Positions 31,986-41,100 of a stretch of 64,000 nucleotides of DNA are shown piece by piece. The stretch comes from Streptomyces mobaraensis NBRC 13819 = DSM 40847. Its GTDB lineage: Bacteria; Actinomycetota; Actinomycetes; Streptomycetales; Streptomycetaceae. The stretch's first letter is position 1. Every line of letters begins with the position of its first letter. The position numbers were made by a program, and so were the translations under genes. The stretch is from positions 6,163,501 to 6,227,500 of the forward strand of contig NZ_CP072827.1 of the NCBI RefSeq assembly GCF_017916255.1, in the 5' to 3' direction. The notes under the pieces were generated by a model. That model was not told where the DNA came from and did not search any database. It saw only the letters and a program-made list of their open reading frames with translations.

Positions 31986-32804
31986 TCAGGTCCGGTGCGC
32001 CGTGACCGCCACCGCCGCGTACCGCAGCGTGAACGCTCCCCCCAACCCGTCGACCGCCGCGCCGACGCCCTCCAGCACCCGCTCCCGGACCTCCGGCGGC
32101 AGCCCTGTGTGGGCGCCCGACGTGGGCAGTTGGTCCAGCCACTCGTCCCGGGTGTACGTACGCTCCCACTCGACGTTCCACCGTTCCGGGGCGTCGAACG
32201 CGCCCGAGCCCCGGATGCCGTCGGCCGCCCGCGCGCACAGCGGCTCGTACGGGGCCGGGCCTGACGTCCACTGGCGGGCGGCGAGCGAACCGGGCAGCAG
32301 CCGGTCGTAGACCGTGGCGAACGCCTCCGCCACCTCCGGGGAGGGGAGTGCCGCGTTCCAGAAGACGGCCAGCCGGCCGCCCGGCCGCAGTGCTTCGGCG
32401 GCCTTCGCCGGGCCGGCGGCGGGGTCGATCCAGTGCCAGGTCTGGCCGGAGACGACGGCGTCGAAGGTCCGGCCGGCGGGGTCCCAGGTCTCGAAGGCGG
32501 CGGTCTCCACGGCGAGTCCGCCGCGCCGCGCCCAGGCGGCCATCCGGTCGTCGACCTCGACGCCGAGCACGCGGTGGCCGGCCGCGCTGAACTGCCGGGC
32601 GGCGATGCCGGTTCCGGTGCCGACGTCGAGGATGTCGAGGGGGCGGGGGCTTCCGGCGGCGATCCGGTGGATCAGGGCGTCGGGGTAGCGGGGCCGCGTC
32701 CGGTCGTAGCGTTCGGGGTCCGCGCCGAAGGACTCCGCCATGTGACGGGCAAGATGGGGCGCGTGAGATGAGGGACGTGCTCCCTCTGGCAAGGGAGTGG
32801 GCAT
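31986..32804 (-). CDS. Class I SAM-dependent methyltransferase
   Basis: A Rossmann methyltransferase of 272 residues from ATG 32804, or 251 from ATG 32741. SAM motif I is LDILDVGTGTGIAARQF, with VLGVEVDDRMAAWARR and the catalytic-region GQTWHWID. The 32804 start lies inside a TetR-type operator and follows a TAGAGT -10-like element by 6 bases, consistent with leaderless translation; 32741 (MAESFGADPERYDR) fits the family start. It is probably repressed by the divergent TetR protein. The substrate is unknown. Confidence 0.85.
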   Translation of the reverse strand: MPTPLPEGARPSSHAPHLARHMAESFGADPERYDRTRPRYPDALIHRIAAGSPRPLDILDVGTGTGIAARQFSAAGHRVLGVEVDDRMAAWARRGGLAVETAAFETWDPAGRTFDAVVSGQTWHWIDPAAGPAKAAEALRPGGRLAVFWNAALPSPEVAEAFATVYDRLLPGSLAARQWTSGPAPYEPLCARAADGIRGSGAFDAPERWNVEWERTYTRDEWLDQLPTSGAHTGLPPEVRERVLEGVGAAVDGLGGAFTLRYAAVAVTAHRT

Positions 32805-32833
32805 GTGCCCACTCTAGTGGGCGAGCGCCCACT
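32796..32833. promoter_or_regulatory. Two tandem 18-bp TetR-type operators
   Basis: AGTGGGCA TG TGCCCACT (32796-32813) and AGTGGGCG AG CGCCCACT (32816-32833) are near-identical palindromes with perfect 8-bp arms. Their starts are 20 bp apart, two helical turns. They sit between the methyltransferase and the TetR gene and overlap a candidate -10 (TAGAGT, minus strand), so they should control both. Confidence 0.88.
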
Positions 32834-32872
32834 TGTCGGGGGAGCCGACCGGCGGAGAGGGAGCGGTGCGCG

Positions 32873-33466
32873 ATGCCGACGGGCGTGGCCATGCGGGATG
32901 CGCGGGAGCGGCTGTTCGACGCGGCGGAACGGGTCCTGCTGCGGGACGGGCCCTCCGCGCTGACCAGCCGGGCGGTCACCGCGGAGGCGGGGTGCGCCAA
33001 AGGCGTCCTGCACCGGCACTTCGCCGACTTCGACGCGTTCCTCGCCGAACTCGTACGGGACCGCGTCCGGCGGATCGAGGAGCGGGGGGCCGCCCTGCGC
33101 GCCTCCGCCGGGACGGGCGACCTCGTCGGCCGCCTCGCCGACGAGCTCACCGACCTGTTCGAGTCGGTCGCGGTGGCGATCGTCGGCCTCGTCACCTCCC
33201 GGGACGGGCTGCGGGCCCGGCTCCGCCGCGAACGCCCCACCGGCGTCCCGCTCCTGACGGACGCGGCGGGCGTACTCGCCTCGTACCTCGCCGCCGAGCG
33301 CGACCTCGGCCGCCTCGCCCCCGACGCCGACGTCGACGTCCTCGCCCCGACGCTGATCGGGGCGGCGCACCTGCTCTTCGCCGACCGGACGGGCCCGCCG
33401 CCGGGCGCGGACGCGGTGCGCAGGACCGTCGCGGCGGTCGTGGGCGGTGTCGTGCGGGAGGGGTAG
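32873..33466 (+). CDS. TetR-family transcriptional regulator
   Basis: A 197-residue repressor. The helix-turn-helix is LTSRAVTAEAGCAKGVLHRHF after RERLFDAAERVLL; the Ala/Asp/Arg-rich C-terminal domain is the ligand-binding part. ATG 32873 follows GGAGAGGGAG. Tandem palindromes just upstream are its predicted operators, giving autoregulation and control of the divergent methyltransferase. Confidence 0.92.
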   Translation: MPTGVAMRDARERLFDAAERVLLRDGPSALTSRAVTAEAGCAKGVLHRHFADFDAFLAELVRDRVRRIEERGAALRASAGTGDLVGRLADELTDLFESVAVAIVGLVTSRDGLRARLRRERPTGVPLLTDAAGVLASYLAAERDLGRLAPDADVDVLAPTLIGAAHLLFADRTGPPPGADAVRRTVAAVVGGVVREG

Positions 33467-33688
33467 CGGGAGTGAGCGGGTTCGGGGGCGCGGCAGCCTG
33501 CCGGTTCGGCGGTGAAGCGCCGGGGCGAGGCCCATGCCCGACGGAGTGGCCGGGAGGGTGCCGGCGGCGGGATGCCGTGCGGCCGCGTCCGGAAGGCCGG
33601 TGCCCGGTGGAGGGCCGAGGGCGGGTTGGGGGGTGGTCAGGCCGCCGCGGAACTCCGCCTTCGCCGGGACCGGTCCCGCCGGACTCCG

Positions 33689-34246
33689 TCAGCCGGTGGT
33701 CCAGCGGTGGCCGGGGAGGAAGCGGACGTCGTACCGCTCGGGGACCGTGGCGAACTTCCCGGGGTCCGGGACGACGGGCTCGCGCGGCAGCCCCGCCTCG
33801 TCCGTGGGTACGCCGAGGGCCTCGAAGAACCGCTCGAACGTGCCCCCGGGGCCTGCGGCGACGCCGACGACCCGGCTGTGGTGCCGTTCCATCCGGTACG
33901 CGTGCGGGCAGCCGCGCGGCACGAAGCCGAAGTCGCCGGGGGTCAGCAGCTTCTCCTGCTGCCGGCCCGCGGTGTCCTCGACGAAGAGGCGGACGGCGCC
34001 GGCCGTGACGTAGAAGACCTCGTGGGTATCGGCGTGGACGTGGGCCGGGATGAGGTCGCCCTTCGGGCCCTCCACGGTGAAGAAGTTGAACATGTTCCCG
34101 GTCTGTTCGCCGCCCGCGTAGACGGTGATGAGGTCGCCGAAGAGGTGGGCCCGGTCGCCCTCGCCCTTCTCGATGAAGTACGGCCTGCCGGGGTCGGCGG
34201 GTATGTGCGAGGTCCTGCGGTAGCGGGTGGCGAATTCGATGGTCAT
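33689..34246 (-). CDS. Cupin dioxygenase, quercetin 2,3-dioxygenase-like
   Basis: A 185-residue protein with the QueD-type bicupin-derived fold. The metal motif is PAHVHADTHEVFYV (His69, His71, Glu76) with a later HAYRME histidine (His115). Opening words TSHIPADPGRPYFIEKGEG and FGDLITVYAGGEQTG fit Streptomyces quercetinases. These open the flavonol ring using oxygen and a bound metal. The divergent MarR gene and palindrome suggest induction by a phenolic ligand. Confidence 0.82.
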   Translation of the reverse strand: MTIEFATRYRRTSHIPADPGRPYFIEKGEGDRAHLFGDLITVYAGGEQTGNMFNFFTVEGPKGDLIPAHVHADTHEVFYVTAGAVRLFVEDTAGRQQEKLLTPGDFGFVPRGCPHAYRMERHHSRVVGVAAGPGGTFERFFEALGVPTDEAGLPREPVVPDPGKFATVPERYDVRFLPGHRWTTG

Positions 34247-34295
34247 GCGGGTCTCCGGTGCGATGCGGGGAGGATGGGGACGGCCTCGGGTGTGA

Positions 34296-34314
34296 ATGTC
34301 AGGTAGCCTGACAT
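34296..34314. promoter_or_regulatory. MarR-type operator between cupin and MarR genes
   Basis: ATGTCAGG (34296-34303), TAG, CCTGACAT (34307-34314): a 19-bp palindrome with perfect 8-bp arms in the divergent intergenic region. It is the probable site for the adjacent MarR protein. Confidence 0.82.
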
Positions 34315-34390
34315 GGTCGGCGGTGGCGGGCAAGTCGCCCCTCGCGCCCCGGCCTGTCCCGTCCGATCCCCGGCGTCCTGTGAGGAACCG

Positions 34391-34819
34391 ATGCACCGCA
34401 GCCTGTCCCAACTCCTCGGCGAGGGGCGCCGATGGTTCGACGACGGGCTGTCGGCCGCCATGGAGGCGGCCGGCGCCACGCCCGTGTCCCCGGCCCAGCT
34501 GCAGCTCTTCTCGGTGCTGGATCCGGAGGGCACCACCGTCTCCGAGCTGGCCCGGCGGATGGGCGTCACCCGGCAGACCGCGCACCAGGCCGCGCACGGG
34601 CTGATCGCCGCCGGGCTGCTGGAGCAGGTCCCCGACCCGGGGTCCGCGCGGCGGCGGCTGGTCCGGCGTACGGCGGAGGGGGAGCGGGCGCATCGGCTGG
34701 CGGCGTCCGTGCTCACCCGGCTGGAGGACCGGCTGGCGGAGCGGATCGGAGGCGAGGCGGTCGCCGCGCTGCGGGGGGCACTGGAGGCGGGGTGGGGCGA
34801 GCCGCCGTCGTCGGGGTGA
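34391..34819 (+). CDS. MarR-family regulator
   Basis: A 142-residue winged-helix regulator: TTVSELARRMGVTRQTAHQAA is the recognition region and DPGSARRRLVRRT the wing. ATG 34391 has TGAGGA upstream. A longer frame from 34313 is less likely because the palindrome overlaps it. It probably represses itself and the QueD-like cupin until a phenolic compound binds, as MarR proteins commonly do. Confidence 0.88.
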   Translation: MHRSLSQLLGEGRRWFDDGLSAAMEAAGATPVSPAQLQLFSVLDPEGTTVSELARRMGVTRQTAHQAAHGLIAAGLLEQVPDPGSARRRLVRRTAEGERAHRLAASVLTRLEDRLAERIGGEAVAALRGALEAGWGEPPSSG

Positions 34820-34926
34820 GCGGCGGTTGCCGGGGCGTATGGCCGCTACTGGGGTGAGCGGCCGCCGTCGGGGCACGCGGCCATCGTCAGGGCGCGCGGA
34901 CGTCCCCGAGGTGAGCCGCCGTTGTC
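34813..34926. repeat. Six 19-bp tandem repeats between convergent genes
   Basis: Units starting at 34813, 34832, 34851, 34870, 34889 and 34908 share the pattern GGGGTGAGCGGCCGCCGTC with divergence. A further partial copy follows after a 4-base shift near 34931. The array begins in the last codons of the MarR gene and runs toward the VOC gene end at 35002. Confidence 0.82.
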
Positions 34927-35001
34927 GGGCGGGGTGAGCCGCGTGCCGGACGGGCCGGGTGGTGCGGCCGGGGCCGGGGTCCGGCCCGTCCGGCGTTCGC
35001 G

Positions 35002-35352
35002 TCAACCCCGTGCCCGGTCCACGTACTCGAAAACCGACCCGTCCGGATGCCGGGCCACCAGGTTCCGCCCGATGGGCGTCGGCACCGGGCCGGCGATGAC
35101 CTCCGCGCCGACCGCCTTCAGGTCGCGGACCGCCTCGTCCACGTCCGTCACCGCGATGGTGGCGGTGATCTTCCGGAGGATGGACAGTTCCGCCTCGGGG
35201 CCGCTCATCAGGAAGAAGCAGCCGACCGCGGCGACCGATACGCCGCCGCGCCGGAAGCGCACCGCTTCCGTGCCGGTCAGCCGTTCGTAGACGGCGATCG
35301 CCGCTTCCAGATCGCCGACGCACACCCTTAGCGAAGTCCCGAGAATGTTCAT
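35002..35352 (-). CDS. VOC-family protein
   Basis: A 116-residue single-domain VOC protein: NILGTSLRVCVGDLEAAIAV, VAAVGCFFLMSGPEAE and a closing VARHPDGSVFEYVDRARG. The metal-binding set looks incomplete. Substrate and role are unknown. Its 3' end faces the MarR gene across a 19-bp repeat array. Confidence 0.85.
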   Translation of the reverse strand: MNILGTSLRVCVGDLEAAIAVYERLTGTEAVRFRRGGVSVAAVGCFFLMSGPEAELSILRKITATIAVTDVDEAVRDLKAVGAEVIAGPVPTPIGRNLVARHPDGSVFEYVDRARG

Positions 35353-35689
35353 GGCAGCCAGGCTAGTTGTCCTGGGGCGGTGCGGAAGACGGCCTTTGGG
35401 CGCCGAACTGCCGTTCATTACACGGGGGTTCGTCAACCGGCGCGCGGGGGCGGCCGGAGCGCCCCCTCCGGTCTCTTCCCGAGCGTCCCGCCCGTCGGGC
35501 ATGGTGGTGCTCCCGCCCCGCCCCCGGCGGCCGTGTCCCGTCCCGGGACCGGGCCGTCACCCGCCCGCCCGTGTCAGGCGGCCGTGCACCGCGGTGATCT
35601 GCGAAGGTGGACAGAAAAACGGTTGCGGAAAAGCTCCGCCGGACAAGCGGGCGCGGCGGACGGCGATCCGCGGGACGGAGGTGCGCAGG
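35353..35689. other. 337-base spacer, no gene seen
   Basis: No convincing coding frame. GGGGGC (35446-35451) and GCCCCC (35461-35466) can form a short hairpin. The last 80 bases have GGTGGACAGAAAAACGG, unusually A-rich, and probably hold the promoter for the gene at 35690. Confidence 0.5.
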
Positions 35690-36943
35690 ATGCAGCGGAG
35701 CCACTCGTACGCGCCTCCCACGTCACCCATGTCACCCACGCCCCTCACCCCTCCCGCGTTCCCCGCCGCCGAGCGCGGGCTGCCCGTCCCGCCCGAGCTG
35801 CGCGAGCGGTTCGCCGAGGCCGCGTCCCGGACCGCGCCGGAGCCCGTCGGCGGCGGGTCCGAGCTCCGGGCGGCGGCCTGCGGCTACCGGGCCCGCCGGG
35901 GGCCGGCCCCGGATCCTTCCGACGTCCTCGCCGCGCCCGGCGCCCAGCCGCTGCTGCTGGCCCTGCTGGCCTCCGCCGGCGGCGAGGTGCTGCTGACCCG
36001 CCCCTGCGCGGCCTGGTACGCGCCGCTCGCCCGGCTGGCCGGCCGGCTGGCGTACCACGTGCCCGTCACCGCCGAGGCCGGCGGCGTCCCCGACCCCGTC
36101 GCGCTGCTGGAGACCGTCCGCCGGGTCCGCGCCGAGGGCGGCAGGCCGCGGTTCCTCGTCCTGTCGGTCGCCGACGACACCACCGGCACGGTCGCGCCGC
36201 CGGAGCTGGTGCACGAGGTGTGCGAGGCCGCGGCCGGCGAGGAGCTGACGATCGTCAGCGACGAGACCTGGCGGGACGTCTGCCACGATCCGCACGCCAC
36301 GGTCTTCGTCGGGCCCGCCGAGATGTATCCGGAGCGCGTGGTGGTCCTCACCGAACTCGCCGGGACCCTGCTGCCGGCCGCCTGGCCGGCCGCGTTCGCC
36401 GTGTTCCCGAGGTCCGGGCCGGGGCCCGTGCTGCGGGCCCGGGCGGCGTCCGTCCTGGACGCGCTGCGCGCCGAACTCGCGCCTCCCGTCGCCGTCGCCG
36501 CCCGCTGGGCGCTGACCGAACCGCCGCCCGTCCGCGAGCACACCGCCGCCGCCGCGCGGCTCTACGGGCGGACGTCCGCCGCCGTCCTGGAGCGGATCAC
36601 CGCGGCCGGGGCGCTCGCCCGCCCGCCCCAGACCGGCCCCCACCTCTACGCCGACCTCGGCGAACTGCGGGCCGGCCTGGCCCGGCGCGGCGTCACCGAC
36701 TCCGTCGAGCTGGAGGCGCACCTCGGCGCGGCGCTCGGGCACCCCGTCCCCGGCGGTCACCGCTTCGGGGACGAGCCGGACGCGCTGCGCGTCCGGCTCT
36801 CCGCCCTGCCGTTCCTCGGCACCGGCGACGAAGCGCGGCAGCGCGCCCTCGACTCCCCGGACCCGCCGGCCCTGCCGGAGGTCGCCGAGGCGCTGGCCGG
36901 CCTGGAAGCGGCGTTCCGCGCCCTGGCCGGCACGGACACCTGA
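35690..36943 (+). CDS. Aminotransferase-fold protein with no lysine
   Basis: A 417-residue protein of the class I/II aminotransferase fold: the LLLALLASAGGEVLLTRPC region and TIVSDETWRD, whose Asp191 is the residue that normally contacts the PLP ring nitrogen. The expected SLSK-type Schiff-base lysine would fall in VVVLTELAGTLLPAAW (about 217-232) and is absent. I find no lysine anywhere in the protein. It is likely a catalytically dead, non-PLP scaffold. ATG 35690 has GGAGG upstream. The MBL-fold hydrolase gene follows by 80 bases and may be cotranscribed. Confidence 0.75.
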   Translation: MQRSHSYAPPTSPMSPTPLTPPAFPAAERGLPVPPELRERFAEAASRTAPEPVGGGSELRAAACGYRARRGPAPDPSDVLAAPGAQPLLLALLASAGGEVLLTRPCAAWYAPLARLAGRLAYHVPVTAEAGGVPDPVALLETVRRVRAEGGRPRFLVLSVADDTTGTVAPPELVHEVCEAAAGEELTIVSDETWRDVCHDPHATVFVGPAEMYPERVVVLTELAGTLLPAAWPAAFAVFPRSGPGPVLRARAASVLDALRAELAPPVAVAARWALTEPPPVREHTAAAARLYGRTSAAVLERITAAGALARPPQTGPHLYADLGELRAGLARRGVTDSVELEAHLGAALGHPVPGGHRFGDEPDALRVRLSALPFLGTGDEARQRALDSPDPPALPEVAEALAGLEAAFRALAGTDT

Positions 36944-37023
36944 GGTTCCCGACCACCGTCGACGAGCGTGCCGCCGCTCCCGCCCCGCGCCGGCACCCCG
37001 GTCCCCCCGAACGGAGCCCTTCG

Positions 37024-38118
37024 ATGACCGAGCAGACCGAGCGCCCCCTCTCGGAACCCGAGCGCCCCCTCCCGGAACCGCGTCCGACCGGGGAGATCCG
37101 TACCTGGCCACGGTCCTTCGCCGACCGGCTCACCGCGCCGCTGCCCGGCGTCCGGGCGCTGGCCAGGGTGGCCCGGGAGGGGATGCTGCGGCCGGGCGCC
37201 GAGGCGCTGCGGGAGGTCCCCGACCTGCCGGTCGCCCCCGGCCCGCCGCCGGTCGTCAACGCCGCCACGGTCGCCGTCACCTGGGCCGGGCACGCCAGCT
37301 GGGTGATCGCCGTCGGCGGGCTCACCGTCCTCACCGACCCCGTGTGGTCCCGGCGGATCCTCGGCACCCCGCCCAGAGTCACGCCGGTCGGCGTCCGCTG
37401 GGAGGACCTGCCCCGGGTGGACGCCGTCGTCATCAGCCACAACCACTACGACCACCTGGACGCCCTCACCCTCAAACGGCTCCCGCGCCACACCCACCTG
37501 CTGCTCCCCGCCGGTCTCGGCCGCTGGGCGCGGCGCCGGGGCTTCACCCGCGTCACCGAGCTGGACTGGTGGGAGGCGGTCGAACTGCCGGGCGCCGCCG
37601 GGCCCGTCCGCTTCGACTTCGTGCCCGCCCACCACTGGAGCAAGCGGACGTTCACCGACACCTGCCGTTCGCTGTGGGGCGGCTGGGTGCTCACCGCGCC
37701 CGACGGCCGGCGGGTGTACTTCGCGGGCGACACCGGCTACGGCCACTGGTTCGAGCGCATCGGCGCCCGCTACCCGGGCATCGACCTGGCGCTGCTGCCG
37801 ATCGGCGCGTACGCGCCGCGCTGGATGCTCGCGCCGGTCCACACGGACCCGGAGGAGGCGGTCCGGGCCTGCCTCGACCTGGGCGCCCGGTCCATGGCGC
37901 CGATGCACTGGGCCACCTTCCTGCTGTCCGCCGAACCGCCGATGGAGCCACTGCGCCGGGTGCGCGCCGCCTGGCGGGCGGCGGGCCGGGACCGGGACGA
38001 CCTGTGGGACCTGCCCGTCGGCGGCTCCCGGGTGCTGGAGGGGCCGACGGGACCGGAGAGCGCCCGGGGCGCGGGGCCGGAGCGCGCGCGGCGGGCCTGG
38101 GGCGGCGCCGCGCAGTGA
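37024..38118 (+). CDS. MBL-fold metallo-hydrolase (NAPE-PLD/UlaG-like)
   Basis: A 364-residue metallo-beta-lactamase-fold hydrolase. The metal motif is SHNHYDHLD (HxHxDH), preceded by VTWAGHASWVI, with DFVPAHHWSKR, YFAGDTGYG and a final metal histidine in MAPMHWATF. This order matches the NAPE-PLD-like subgroup, which cleaves phospholipid-type phosphodiesters in animals. The bacterial substrate is unknown. Both ends are low-complexity. Confidence 0.9.
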   Translation: MTEQTERPLSEPERPLPEPRPTGEIRTWPRSFADRLTAPLPGVRALARVAREGMLRPGAEALREVPDLPVAPGPPPVVNAATVAVTWAGHASWVIAVGGLTVLTDPVWSRRILGTPPRVTPVGVRWEDLPRVDAVVISHNHYDHLDALTLKRLPRHTHLLLPAGLGRWARRRGFTRVTELDWWEAVELPGAAGPVRFDFVPAHHWSKRTFTDTCRSLWGGWVLTAPDGRRVYFAGDTGYGHWFERIGARYPGIDLALLPIGAYAPRWMLAPVHTDPEEAVRACLDLGARSMAPMHWATFLLSAEPPMEPLRRVRAAWRAAGRDRDDLWDLPVGGSRVLEGPTGPESARGAGPERARRAWGGAAQ

Positions 38119-38152
38119 GCGCGCGTCGAGAGCGGGAGCGCGTGGCCCCGGC

Positions 38153-41100
38153 TCACCCCCGCGACCGGGCCGCCATCGCCTCCCAGAACTCGTGCAGCTC
38201 CCTGGCGCGCATGCCCGCCCAGTGCGGCGTCCGCCTGCGCAGCACGCCGGGGGAGCGCCGCCGCACCCGGCCCCGCAGCAGGACCTGCTGCTGCCGGCAG
38301 AAGGGCTCGCGCAGCTCGGCCCGGGCCCGGACGCCGCGCGGCGGGTAGGGGCAGAACTGGAACGGGCAGGTGGGCAGGCAGGTGGAGCCCGGCGCGGGGA
38401 GGGTGGAGGTGCCGGCCGTCAGCTCCGGGTGGAGGGGCGTCCGGTCCTGGCTGAGGCACGGCGGGAGCGGGGCGCCGGGCTGCCGCGAGCGGCGGAAACG
38501 GTCCTCCACGTCGTCCGGCCGGCCGTCGCGCTCGATGAGGTTCGTCAGCACCAGGACGTCGGCGACGAGGCGCTGGGCGCGCGCGTCGAGGGTGCTCCAG
38601 CCGACCGAGGGCGGCAGCCACAGGTTGTGCTTGCGGTAGCGCCGAGGGGCGCAGGCGCGCGAGCCGATCGTGTCGACGACGGCCTTCTCGTCGATCCAGA
38701 GGAAACGTTCCGGACGGCGGGTCTCCAGGGCGAGCGCCGCCAGGTCCCCGGCCTCGGCGACGAACGGGTGCAGGACCCGTTGCCCCGCCGCGCCGTCCCC
38801 CGTACCGTCCGGCGCCCCCGCGCCCGCCATCGCCAGCCAGCGGCGCACCGTCTGCACGGCGGTGGTCGGCCGGGCGGCGGGCGGCCCCGAGTCGTCGTCC
38901 CCGCCCGTGTCGGCCGCCTCCGCGTCCGGTCCGCCGCGGGCGATGCTGTCCGGCAGCTCCCACAGGCAGAGCGCCTGCACGAGGGTGAGCTGCGCGTACC
39001 AGCACCGGGACCGCTGGAGCGCGGTCTCCGCGTGCCGGATGAGCTCGCCGCGTCCGCCCTCGTACGCGAGGGGGTGCCGCTTCCGCCGGTTGGCCGCGTA
39101 CTTGAAGCCCTGGGCGAGCGCGTTCTCCAGGACCAGCGGCAGGTCGGAGGTGCCGCCGGTGTACCGCGGGTCGAGGTGGCGCATCCACTTCGTCAGCCGG
39201 TACCGCGCCTCGTCGCGGTGGCCGTCGGAGACGGACCCGAGCAGCATCGGGATCATCCAGGCCCGGATGACGAACTCGCGTACCAGATCCACCCGTTGCC
39301 GCCGGTAGCGGCGGTGGAGCTCCTGCCGTTCGCGGTCGCGCGGGTCCGGCTCGCCGGCGCCGGGGCCACGGCCGGCCGGCGACGGCCCCGCCGCGGCGGC
39401 CCACGCGTCGTACGCCCGCCGCCGCTCGTCCTTCAGCGCGCGCACCCGCGCCTGGTACTCCTCCACGGGGTCGGTGTCGACCCCGACCCGCCGGCGGATC
39501 ACGGCGAACGCCGGATCCCCGCCGTCGCCGAACTCCTGGGCGGCGGCCAGCCGGACGGTGTGCGACGGCTCCTGCCGGGCCAGCTCGAAGAGCCGCTCGT
39601 ACAGCGGGACGGTGTCCGTCTTCCCGGCCGCCTCGCGCAGGGCCGCGCCGAGCTGTTTGACGAGGCCGAGCTTGGCCTCCTCCAGGGTCCGGACGTTCCC
39701 CTTGACGTCCGCCCACCGCCTGGTCAGCGTGGCGGTGACGGTCGGCAGCAGCCGCGGCTCCGCCTCCACCGCGTCCATCTCCAGCGCGGCGGCGTAGAGA
39801 TCCAGCGCCTTGGGATCCGTACGCCGGTCCGCGGCGGCGGCGAGCTGCCGGGCCAGCGACCGGCCGCTCAACGGCGACCGCCGCCACAGCTCGTGCAGAT
39901 CGCGGCGGACGTCCGCCGCCAGACCCCCGCCGGTGCCCGCGAGTTCGGCCGCGCGCTCCCGGGAGAGCAGCACCAGCGCGATGAGCAGCTCCCGGCTGGG
40001 ACCGGGCGGTGACAGCGCCTGCTGGACGAGGGCGCCGGCGCGGCGCTCCCCGAGGTGGGCGAGCAACCGGAAGCCCAGGTACGCCTGGATGACACTGTGC
40101 GGGAAGCGGATCTTCCGCTCGAACCCCTCGACCAGGCCCAGGGCGTCCGCGCGGGACGCCGCCCGGGCGAGCGCGGCCTGGCACTGGCCCGTGTTGCCCG
40201 TCGCCAACTGCCGCTTCTCCTCCTCCCCGAGGCGCTCCCGGAGGGCGTCCCAGAGCCGCTCGCGATGCCACTCGGAGAAGGCGTCGCCGCGCTTGCCGTA
40301 CCGGTCGAAGCGGTGCCCGGCCCACAGGTGCCCGGCCGTCGCCCCGACCCGCCGGGCCGGGCCCGGATGGACGTCCCCGCCCAGCAGGTCGCCGAAGCCG
40401 ACCTCCAGCTTGTCCTGGAGCAGCCCGGCGCAGGCCAGTGCGGAGACGGTCGTCAGGGTGTCCTCGCGCTCCCGCGCCGTCAGCCCGACGTCCTCCCGCA
40501 GCCGGCCCTCCACCAGCGCGTGGTACCAGGTCTCCAGCAGCCACAGCCGCAGCGTGGACCGGTCCCAGCTGCGGGTGTCCAGCCGGTGCGGGTCGTTGCG
40601 CGGCCGGTCGCGCTCCAGGCTGCGGTGGCGGTGCAGATCCCGGGCGATCTGCAGGTAGATGGGCGACTCGGTGGCCTCCGCCGTCTCCACGACCCAGTCG
40701 AGGCGGCGCTCGTCCGACTCGGCGGCGCGTTCCTCCACGAAGCGCAGCGCCTCCTCCTCGCTGAGCGGCTCCAGTTCGATGATCGCGGCGTGCGTCCCCT
40801 CCAGCGGTGTGTGCGGACGCGACGCGATGACCAGCGGGAGGCGCTCCTCGTAGGCGCGCTCGATGGCCCGGCGGATGATGTTGTCCCGGTCGTCCTGGTA
40901 ACGCTCGCCGAGCACGGCCTCCTCCAGCCCGTCCGCGATCACCACCGGCTTGTCGTCCGCCAGCAGTTGCTGCCAGACCCGCTCGTTCTTGCTGCGCGCC
41001 AGGATGCCCTGCGGCGCCTCTTCCGCGAACCGGCGCCGCGCCAACTGCTCGAAGTCCAGCTCGCCCTGGTCCGCGGTGTCCCGCAACCGGACGGGCACGG

